Shown one piece after another: positions 34,519 to 41,037 of a stretch of 64,000 nt of DNA (its first letter is position 1; every line of letters begins with the position of its first letter). Made by a program: the position numbers and the translations under genes. Under the pieces are notes generated by a model, which was not told the origin of the DNA, made no database searches, and saw only the letters and a list, made by a program, of their open reading frames with translations. Source of the stretch: an uncultured Dysosmobacter sp. (GTDB lineage Bacteria > Bacillota > Clostridia > Oscillospirales > Oscillospiraceae); contig CAKTHE010000003.1 of assembly GCA_934563745.1 (NCBI GenBank), positions 62,001 through 126,000 of the forward strand, given 5' to 3'.

Positions 34519-35961
34519 TCACCAGCTGTGATAACTCCAGGACTGAGCGGGTGTCATGGCAAAATAGCTGTAGTCTACGGCGGCGTCGCTGCTGTCGCCC
34601 CAGGTCGTGTCAATATGGACCTGAACGCCGTCCAGCATGGCCACCGTCCAGATATGATCCGTGTTGCGCAGGGCCCAGCAGTCGATGTCCTCCAGTTTCA
34701 AAAGCAGGTTGTATGCGCCGGTATAGCCATCGCATACGGCGGTCCCGTTGGCAAAGAGCGCATAGGGGATATGGCTCAGGGATTCGTCCCCAGCCTGATC
34801 GTCATAGGTGCAGTTCCGGCAGATCCAGGTGTAGTAGGCCCGGGCCTTTTCCGTTTCCGTCATGGAGGCGGTAATGGTTCCCTCCGCCCAGAGCTGATCG
34901 TGGACGGCAATGGCCTTTTCCAGGGCCGCGGCCCGATAGCGGCGCAGCTGGGCCTCTGTGCAGGCCGCGGCGGAGAAGGTGATGGTCAGCTTTCCCGCGT
35001 CCAGATCGTAGGCCGAGCATGCGGCGGTGTTATAGCTTTGCTCGCAGTAGGATTTTACTTCGTCCAGGGCCTTATGCATGATCTGATAGCACTGCAGCGG
35101 CGTAAGGCTGCGGCCAAAGTCCAGCGTCAGCGTGCTGCGCTCCTGCGCCAGCATGTACGCCACATCCTGCTCGATGGCTGCGTCGGTTTCCGGTGCGGCG
35201 GTGTATTGGGGCTGACCGTCGATCAGCGAGCCGTAGGTCCGCCCGGCGGCGCTGTACAGTGCGGAGAGATCCCATGCGGGGCGCAGACGCAGAGCGGGGT
35301 CCACCATACGGGTGAGCATGGCGGCCAGCGCCCCCCGGGAGAGCGCGGCATCGGGGCGATAGGAGCCCGCGGCGTCGCTTCCCACGCAGATGCCCCGCCG
35401 GTACAGGGCCAGAATATCCCGGCTGTAGTCCGTATACTCCGTCACATCGGAAATAAAGCGTCCGGAAGCGTATGCCTGTGTGACCAGGTCCCGGTTGGGC
35501 TCTTCCAGGGCGCTGTCCGGCAGGGCGTTGGCCAGCACGTGGGCGGCCTGCGCCCGGGTGGCGGTCCGGGTCAGAAGGCCGTCCAGCTCCGTCCCCACCG
35601 CCTGCAGGGACTGAAGATAGAGAAGATACGGTCCGGCGGTGCTTTGTCCGGCGGTGCGGAAGGCAGCGGCGCCGGATTCTGCATCGCCGGTTTCATACAG
35701 GCTGCGCAGCCGCCCGGCAAAAATCAGCACCTGTCCCACCGTGACGGAGTCTGTGACGCCGAAGCGGCCGTTCGCCTTGCCCACGCTCAGCCCGTACTCG
35801 TACAGGGCGGAGACATTGTCGTAAAAAACAGAGTCCCGGGAAAGGTCGGAGAACTGACCGGCGTATGTTTTGGAGCGGACAAAGGTCCCCTGCGCAGCGC
35901 CGGCCGGAATACTCAGGGCCAGGACGGCGGCAAGCAGAAGGGCGGGAAGACGAAGCTTCAT
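34519..35961 (-). CDS. Secreted SLH-domain transglutaminase-like protein
   Basis: 480 aa with a signal peptide (residues 1-22, LRLPALLLAAVLALSIPAGAA). Residues about 35-220 hold three S-layer homology repeats (FSDLSRDSVFYDNVSALYEYGLSVGKANGRFG; FISDVTEYTDYSRDILALYRRGICVG), which would tether it to wall polymers. The C-terminal third is a transglutaminase/cysteine-protease-like fold with Cys410 (TAVCDGYTGAY), His436 (NTDHIWTVAML) and Asp451 (HIDTTWGD). Substrate unknown; probably acts on wall or surface proteins. It sits directly after the LCP gene, consistent with wall assembly. Confidence 0.88.
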   Translation of the reverse strand: MKLRLPALLLAAVLALSIPAGAAQGTFVRSKTYAGQFSDLSRDSVFYDNVSALYEYGLSVGKANGRFGVTDSVTVGQVLIFAGRLRSLYETGDAESGAAAFRTAGQSTAGPYLLYLQSLQAVGTELDGLLTRTATRAQAAHVLANALPDSALEEPNRDLVTQAYASGRFISDVTEYTDYSRDILALYRRGICVGSDAAGSYRPDAALSRGALAAMLTRMVDPALRLRPAWDLSALYSAAGRTYGSLIDGQPQYTAAPETDAAIEQDVAYMLAQERSTLTLDFGRSLTPLQCYQIMHKALDEVKSYCEQSYNTAACSAYDLDAGKLTITFSAAACTEAQLRRYRAAALEKAIAVHDQLWAEGTITASMTETEKARAYYTWICRNCTYDDQAGDESLSHIPYALFANGTAVCDGYTGAYNLLLKLEDIDCWALRNTDHIWTVAMLDGVQVHIDTTWGDSSDAAVDYSYFAMTPAQSWSYHSW

Positions 35962-35988
35962 AAAGGACCTCTCTTTCCGGTAAAGGGC

Positions 35989-36984
35989 TCAGGGAATATG
36001 CAGCGCATCGGGGCTGCGGTCTTCCATGTAAGGGTTCAGTTGCGTGTTGACCAGTTCCAGGGTCTGCTCCGCGTCCACGACCCAGAGCTTCCGCCGGTCG
36101 CTCCACACGCCGGGCAGGGTGGTAAAGCGGATGTTGTCCGTCCCGATGGACAGCGCCTTGGTGCCGAACCAGGCCAGCTCCCCGGCGCTGAGCCGGGTGG
36201 TCACGTAGGTTTGGAACAGCTTGGCCAGCTCCGGGATCTTGTCCGCGTTGGAAAGGGTCAGGGTCTGCTGGGCGACGGCCTTTAAAAAGGCCTGCTGGGT
36301 GCCGATGCGGCCGATGTCTTCCGTGCCGTAGCCGGTGCCGTCGTTGTTGTGGCGGAAGCGGACCACGCCCAGTGCGTCGGCCCCGTACAGATGCTGCATG
36401 CCGGCGGAGAGATGGATGTGCAGATCCTGGGTGGGATCGTCGTAATTCATATTGATGGGCACATTGAAATCCACGCCGCCGATGGCGTTGACCAGGTCCT
36501 CAAAGCCCTGCAGATTCACCTCGATGGTAAAGTCCACCGGGATGCCCAGCAGGTCCGATACCGTGTCGGCCAGCTTTTGGGTGCTGGTTTTGGAGGCGAG
36601 GTTGATTTTGTGGACTTTTCCGTTGACATAGGCGCCGGTGTCCCGGGGGATGCTCACGCAGTTCACGGCACCGCCGGCTGCGTCAAAGGCGACCAGGATG
36701 TTGGTATCGCTGCCGCCGTTGTCATCGTCCCGGCCGGAGAGCAGAATGGTGTAAAACTGCTTTTTCCGCTCCTGTCCAGAGGGGGGATCCTCTTCCGATG
36801 AGGATGCACCGCCCTGGGACGAGGAAGCGGCCGCAGAGGAGGAGCCGCCGGTATCCGGATCCGTCAGCGACGGGGCATGGACCAGGCACTTGACCACACC
36901 GATCACGCCGGCGGCCACAAAGACCAAAAGCAATAGGGTGCGGCTCCAGCTGCGCCGGCGCCGTCTTCGATGATGAGTCTGCAT
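35989..36984 (-). CDS. LytR-CpsA-Psr (LCP) family wall-polymer ligase
   Basis: 331 aa. A short basic N-terminus (RRRRRRSW) and one membrane anchor (residues 16-33) precede a Ser-rich linker and the LCP domain: YTILLSGRDDDNGGSDTNILVAFD, SIPRDTGAYVNGKVHKIN, NLQGFEDLVNAIGGVDFNVP, GADALGVVRFRHNNDG and RIGTQQAFLKAV. These enzymes transfer secondary polymers from lipid carriers to peptidoglycan, outside the membrane. Probably the anchor-polymer supplier for the SLH proteins in this window (inference). Confidence 0.93.
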   Translation of the reverse strand: MQTHHRRRRRRSWSRTLLLLVFVAAGVIGVVKCLVHAPSLTDPDTGGSSSAAASSSQGGASSSEEDPPSGQERKKQFYTILLSGRDDDNGGSDTNILVAFDAAGGAVNCVSIPRDTGAYVNGKVHKINLASKTSTQKLADTVSDLLGIPVDFTIEVNLQGFEDLVNAIGGVDFNVPINMNYDDPTQDLHIHLSAGMQHLYGADALGVVRFRHNNDGTGYGTEDIGRIGTQQAFLKAVAQQTLTLSNADKIPELAKLFQTYVTTRLSAGELAWFGTKALSIGTDNIRFTTLPGVWSDRRKLWVVDAEQTLELVNTQLNPYMEDRSPDALHIP

Positions 36985-37099
36985 AGGGCTGCTCCTTCAA
37001 ATTCCGGCCCGGCGGCCGCGGCTGCGCCGCAGACGGCCGGATTTACATAAAACCGGAGAGTAAGCCTATTATAGCCTGCCCCCGACAAAAGAACAAGAG

Positions 37100-37126
37100 G
37101 AAAAATGACATGCCGCGGCGGGCATG
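37100..37126 (-). terminator. Terminator after the spoIIID-linked small gene
   Basis: 6-bp stem (37109-37114 with 37121-37126) then TCATTTTT on the minus strand. Modest. Confidence 0.5.
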
Positions 37127-37163
37127 CCATCGTTCCTCTTCTGCCGGGTCCGGACGCGGCGCT

Positions 37164-37430
37164 TTACGGTTTGGAGGGGGGCTGCGCCTCCCCTGCCAGG
37201 GCGCTCAGCCGTGCGGCGATGCACTCCAAAAGCGCGGTCTGCCGATCCAGAGCCGCCTGCAGGGCGGCGAATTTCGCCCCTCCGGTCGGAAGCGGCTCCT
37301 GCACGGGGTGAGGCCAGCGGCGCATGGGCGGCTCTGCGGGCGCGGATGGACGGATGGGCTCCGGCCGGGGCTGAACCGGCTCCGCCGCCGGACGGCAGCA
37401 GCCGCCCCGCCGGTGAAAACCGTTTGCCAT
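37164..37430 (-). CDS. Hypothetical proline-rich small protein
   Basis: 88 aa, ATG at 37430 with GGGGG upstream, 22 bp after spoIIID. The first half is Pro/Arg-rich (PAAEPVQPRPEPIRPS); the second is a short amphipathic helix (KFAALQAALDRQTALLECIAARLSALAG). No family recognised. Coupling to spoIIID suggests expression in the mother cell during sporulation. Codon pattern is compatible with a real gene, but evidence is limited to the ribosome site, position and terminator. Confidence 0.5.
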   Translation of the reverse strand: MANGFHRRGGCCRPAAEPVQPRPEPIRPSAPAEPPMRRWPHPVQEPLPTGGAKFAALQAALDRQTALLECIAARLSALAGEAQPPSKP

Positions 37431-37452
37431 GGGATTTCCCCCTTTCGGGCGC

Positions 37453-37701
37453 TTAGGCGCCACGGTATTTTTTCCGGGTTGCGATGCCGCCCCGGATGTG
37501 CCGTTGGGCTTTGTTTACGTCCAGCACTTTTTTTACCTGCAGGTAAAGGCTGCGGTTGAACAGCGGCAGACGCTCGGAAATGTCTTTATGTACCGTGCTT
37601 TTGCTGACTCCGAATTTTCCGGCGGCGCCCCGGACCGTAGCCTGGTTCTCTATGATGTACTGAGCGAGCATAACGGCCCGTTCCTCAATGTTTCCCTTCA
37701 A
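37453..37701 (-). CDS. spoIIID: Sporulation transcriptional regulator SpoIIID
   Basis: 82 aa, full length. Helix-turn-helix NQATVRGAAGKFGVSKSTVHKDISERLP and the basic C-terminal region IRGGIATRKKYRGA are characteristic. It switches mother-cell genes between the sigma-E and sigma-K stages of sporulation. The start codon is TTG at 37701 with GGGAG upstream. The presence of this gene implies the organism forms spores or did so recently. Confidence 0.95.
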   Translation of the reverse strand: MKGNIEERAVMLAQYIIENQATVRGAAGKFGVSKSTVHKDISERLPLFNRSLYLQVKKVLDVNKAQRHIRGGIATRKKYRGA

Positions 37702-37731
37702 GAGGCAACACTCCCTGCATGGTGTTGCTCT

Positions 37732-37760
37732 ATCCTATGCATCGGCCCTGTGGACTATGC
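37732..37760 (-). promoter_or_regulatory. Sigma-E-like promoter of spoIIID
   Basis: Minus strand GCATAGT, 14 bp, CATAGGAT. This is close to the Bacillus sigma-E pattern (kmATAtt, 13-15 bp, CATACAhT), as expected because spoIIID is a sigma-E gene in Bacillus. Confidence 0.6.
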
Positions 37761-37782
37761 GGTCCGGCGGTGCAGCAGAATC

Positions 37783-37822
37783 AAAAAAGGCCCCCGGCTG
37801 TTTGCAGCCGGGGGCCTTTTTT
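37783..37822. terminator. Terminator of the ribokinase gene
   Basis: Perfect 18-bp stem (37783-37800 with 37805-37822), loop TTTG, T-runs on both strands. Confidence 0.95.
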
Positions 37823-37838
37823 AAACCGGAATTCCCTT

Positions 37839-38738
37839 TTAAAAACCGTGCGCGGACAAAAACGCCGTTACCTCGCTGCGGAGCGGAATGGACGGCGCAG
37901 CGCCCGGACGGCCCACGGCAATGGCCGATGCGGCGGAGGCGAAGCGCAGGCATTGCTCCGGTTCCTGCCCCTCCAGCCAGGCGGAGAGGAAGTAGCCGGT
38001 AAAGCAGTCGCCGGCGGCGGTGGTGTCCACAGCCTCCACCGAAAAGGCGGGGCAGACGGCCGACCGGCTCCGACCCCGATAGCGGGCCCCCTGGCTGCCC
38101 AGGGTCAAAACCAGCTCCGCCTGCGGCCAGCGTGCCTCCAGCGCGTCCAGGATCGCCTCCGGCTCCCGGACACCGCCGCCCAGCGCGGCCCCCTCCACTT
38201 CGTTGAGCAAAAACAGCGCCACGGAGGAGAGATCGGTCTCCAGCAGCTCCTGCGAGATGGGGGAGGGATTGAGTACCGTCCGGATCCCCCGGGCGGCCGC
38301 GCCGGCCAGGGCCTGCGGCAGGCAGGAGGTCTCATTCTGCACAAGAAGCACATCCTCCGGACCGAAGGGGGCCAGAAACGCCGCCACATCGTCCGGCGAG
38401 ATCTGCTGATTGGCGCCGCCGAAGAGCAAAATGCAGTTCTGTCCCGCCGGATCCACCTGAATGACGGCGTGACCGGTGGGACCGGGATCCTCCCGCAGAA
38501 GGCGCGTGTCCACGCCGTTTTCCGCCAGCAGCGTCCGCAGAAAGGCCCCATCGGCCCCGATGCGCCCGGCGTGTACCACCGGTACTCCGGCCCGGGCGGC
38601 GGCAATGCTCTGATTCAGGCCCTTCCCGCCCGGGAACGTGTCCAGCTGCCGGGAGGAGAGCGTCTCGCCCGCCTGCAGGAAATGGGGGACCTGATAGACC
38701 TTGTCAATGTTCACCGAACCGATGTTTAAAAGCTTCAT
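37839..38738 (-). CDS. rbsK: Ribokinase / PfkB family sugar kinase
   Basis: 299 aa. PfkB signatures: FPGGKGLNQSIAAARAG near residues 35-50 and DTTAAGDCFTGYFL (usual DTTGAGD with Gly to Ala) carrying the catalytic Asp. The length and the N-terminal IGSVNIDKVYQVPHFLQAGETL fit ribokinase best, phosphorylating ribose at O-5. No ribose transporter lies alongside, so another sugar or nucleoside is possible. Confidence 0.82.
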   Translation of the reverse strand: MKLLNIGSVNIDKVYQVPHFLQAGETLSSRQLDTFPGGKGLNQSIAAARAGVPVVHAGRIGADGAFLRTLLAENGVDTRLLREDPGPTGHAVIQVDPAGQNCILLFGGANQQISPDDVAAFLAPFGPEDVLLVQNETSCLPQALAGAAARGIRTVLNPSPISQELLETDLSSVALFLLNEVEGAALGGGVREPEAILDALEARWPQAELVLTLGSQGARYRGRSRSAVCPAFSVEAVDTTAAGDCFTGYFLSAWLEGQEPEQCLRFASAASAIAVGRPGAAPSIPLRSEVTAFLSAHGF

Positions 38739-38850
38739 AGCCGGCTCCTTTCCGTGTGCGCAGGCGGTCCTTCCCGCCCGATGGTCTTTTCTTCATCAAA
38801 CCACATTGCCGCAGACGGCGCAAGTCCTTTTTTGCCGGACCGGAAGCGGC

Positions 38851-39177
38851 TTAGTCTCCGCGCAGCAAAAAAAGCTGCAAAACCTGCTCCGCAAGATGCA
38901 GCTCCCGCTCACTGCACCGGGACAGCAGCGCGTATAAGGACGAGGCGTCCGCCGCCGGCGGATCCTCACCGAACAGGATGTACTCCATGGATAAACGGGA
39001 TGTCCGCGCCACCTTGATCAGCGTGTCAATGGACATCTGGGAGCCGCCCACCTCGATCTGAGCGTAATACCCGGCACCCACATCCGCCAGCTCGGCAAAC
39101 TGCTCCCGGGTCAGCCCCAGCTTGTTCCGCTGCTGGCGCAGGCGCTGGCCGATCTGGACCAGCTGTTGTTTCTCCAT
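38851..39177 (-). CDS. XRE family transcriptional regulator
   Basis: 108 aa. Helix-turn-helix at about residues 8-65: IGQRLRQQRNKLGLTREQFAELADVGAGYYAQIEVG, then SIDTLIKVARTSRLSMEYILFG. The C-terminal 40 residues are a short helical tail. The ATG follows a weak purine stretch (AAAGGGG). No partner gene identifies its target. The palindrome at 39321-39352, 145 bp upstream, is a candidate binding site. Confidence 0.88.
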   Translation of the reverse strand: MEKQQLVQIGQRLRQQRNKLGLTREQFAELADVGAGYYAQIEVGGSQMSIDTLIKVARTSRLSMEYILFGEDPPAADASSLYALLSRCSERELHLAEQVLQLFLLRGD

Positions 39178-39320
39178 CGCTACGCATCCCCTTTTTGCCT
39201 TTAGTCTATCGTCCGCGGCAGGGGCGGAGAATGTGTTAAAAGATATTGCTTTTCGTTATCTTATAGAATATTATAAAAAGACAAAAACGCGGCAAAGCCT
39301 TGCGCTGCAAGGACTTGACG

Positions 39321-39352
39321 GATTATCAAAAATGTGCGCATTTTTGATAATC
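39321..39352. repeat. Perfect 14-bp inverted repeat, candidate operator
   Basis: Arms at 39321-39334 and 39339-39352 (GATTATCAAAAATG and its complement) around a 4-bp centre, in the 322-bp AT-rich gap between the XRE gene and the recombinase-like gene. There is no T-run, so a terminator is unlikely. The rest of the gap contains an AT-rich stretch (39240-39290) that may hold the XRE promoter, but nothing clear. Confidence 0.75.
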
Positions 39353-39499
39353 AATTGTAACATACCGGACCTGCGGATCGCTGGTCCGGCTGGACCGTAA
39401 TAGCCTAAAAACCGGAAATGGTCTATGATTTGCTATCTATTTGTAACAAAGACGGGCGGCCGCATCCTGCGGCGCCGGACAGGGAAGGAGGGAACAAAC

Positions 39500-40765
39500 A
39501 TGGCGCAGTACGTGGTCAACCGGCCGGATCCCGCCGCGATGGAGCGGATCCTGGCCGCCAATCCGGACAACGCCGCCGGGACGGTGCTGCGCCTGGCGCT
39601 GTGGGCGGGCCTGACCCGGGATGAGATCGCGGCCCTTCGCTGGAGCCAGGTGAACTTCCCCGCCGCCGCGCTGGAACTGCCGGACCGGACCATCCCCCTG
39701 GCGCCGGAGCTGGCGGAGTATCTGCAGGCGCTCAGCGCGCGCCAGGGCTTCCGCAGCGAGCGGGTGCTCCTGTCGGACCGGGACGCCCAGCCCCCGTCTC
39801 CGCCGTCCATCTCCCGCCTGGCCCGGACGGCGCTGGACGCCGGGTGCCAGACCGCCGTCCGCCTCATCGACCTGCGCCACGCCTTCATTCTGCGGCAGCT
39901 TCAGGAGCATGACTGGCAGTACGTCTCCCGCGTCAGCGGGGACCAGGCCGCCGCGCTGATCCGGCACTACGGGCCGGAGCTGGGGGAGAAGGTCTCCACC
40001 CGAGCCCGCTCCGCCGCCCGCGCCCCCAGGGTGGACGAGTTCCGCCTGTGGAAGCTGCTGCAGGACCAGCGGCTCACCCCCGGCGGTGTGACGCTGTGGC
40101 TAACCTGGCAGGCCGGGCTGCAGCTGGGGGAGATCGTCACCCTCCGCTGGAGCCAGGTGGACTGGGCCGCGTCCCGGGCGCGTTTGGAGGAGCGGACCGT
40201 CCCGCTGCCCGGCGGCGTGACGGCGGTGCTGCGGGACCTGCGGGTGAAGGAACCGGATACGGAGTACGTCGTGGTGGCGCCCCGCTCCCGCAAGCCCTAC
40301 GACGCGTCGCGTCTGTCCCGCCTGACCCGATCCCTGCTCATCGGGGCGGGCATGGACGATTTGACGCTGCGGGACCTGCGGCAGGACTGCGCCGTCCGTG
40401 CCGGGGGCGAGACAGCGGTGCTGACCTATCTGCGCACCCACCGCTCCATCACCCGGGCGGAGACCATGAAGCTGCTGGGCCTCAGCCGCACCACCGCGTA
40501 TTACCGGCTTCAGCAGATGGTGCAGCGGGGGCGGCTGACCCAGGTGGGTGCCCGGTACTATTTAAAAGACACCGTGGTGCCGCCGGACCGGCAGGCCCAG
40601 ACCATTATAACCTATTTGCAGCAGGAAGGCTTCGCTTATCGGCAGGATATTGCCCGGATTTTGCAGATCGAGCCCCGCCAGTGCGGCCCCATCCTCCGCC
40701 GCCTGGTGGCGGACGGCACCCTGATCCAGCAGAGCCAGCGCTATTGTTTAAAGCGCGAGGCGTGA
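39500..40765 (+). CDS. Duplicated tyrosine-recombinase-like protein with two winged helices
   Basis: 421 aa, ATG after AAGGAGG. Residues 26-160 and 192-312 are two repeats of the tyrosine-recombinase catalytic fold. Both have LRWSQV followed by a strand ending in RT(I/V)PL; box II reads DLRHAF (125-130) in the first and DLRQDC (292-297) in the second. The box I Arg is kept in repeat 1 (GLTRDE, Arg40) but is Leu209 in repeat 2. No N-terminal core-binding domain and no convincing nucleophilic Tyr are seen. Residues 313-357 and 366-419 look like two winged helices, each ending in RY(Y/C)LK. Probably a DNA-binding regulator derived from a recombinase rather than an active integrase. It directly precedes the surface-layer gene. 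The domain calls are by eye. Confidence 0.65.
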   Translation: MAQYVVNRPDPAAMERILAANPDNAAGTVLRLALWAGLTRDEIAALRWSQVNFPAAALELPDRTIPLAPELAEYLQALSARQGFRSERVLLSDRDAQPPSPPSISRLARTALDAGCQTAVRLIDLRHAFILRQLQEHDWQYVSRVSGDQAAALIRHYGPELGEKVSTRARSAARAPRVDEFRLWKLLQDQRLTPGGVTLWLTWQAGLQLGEIVTLRWSQVDWAASRARLEERTVPLPGGVTAVLRDLRVKEPDTEYVVVAPRSRKPYDASRLSRLTRSLLIGAGMDDLTLRDLRQDCAVRAGGETAVLTYLRTHRSITRAETMKLLGLSRTTAYYRLQQMVQRGRLTQVGARYYLKDTVVPPDRQAQTIITYLQQEGFAYRQDIARILQIEPRQCGPILRRLVADGTLIQQSQRYCLKREA

Positions 40766-40874
40766 GGAAACGGAACTGGAAAAACATGGGTTCTTGCAAC
40801 ATTTGAAACGCAAATGATTGCAACAAATTTGCGCCGTTTGTCATTTGAATTACAGATGGCCCCAAACGCTGGAC

Positions 40875-40963
40875 TTTGCCGGAAACAGGCGCTACATTAG
40901 GTCCTGCAAGCGGACAGGGGCCGTCTCTTTGCCGGTTCCGGGACTGATGTAGGTCCGGCATGC
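40875..40963 (+). repeat. Imperfect direct repeat in the leader of the surface-layer gene
   Basis: Two copies of about 36 bp (40875-40911 and 40928-40963). Both begin TTTGCCGG and share TAGGTCC-GCA-GC at their ends. The 272-bp gap also has TTGCAACA twice near 40796 and 40823 and a good AAAAGGAGG ribosome site. A promoter could not be placed with confidence. Confidence 0.45.
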
Positions 40964-41037
40964 CCCGACACGAATCCCGGAAAGGGCCGGGGGGCACCCA
41001 GGTGCGCGTGCAAATTTTAAAAGGAGGAAAAGATCCT

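Noticed and set aside
33247-36285. Plus-strand frame of about 1000 codons opposite the AI-2E, transglutaminase and LCP genes
   Set aside because: Shadow of codon bias on the opposite strand; the true genes have signal peptides, motifs and ribosome sites.
39500-40765. Integrase of an integrated element
   Set aside because: No core-binding domain, no intact catalytic set, no flanking direct repeats, tRNA target or other mobile genes.
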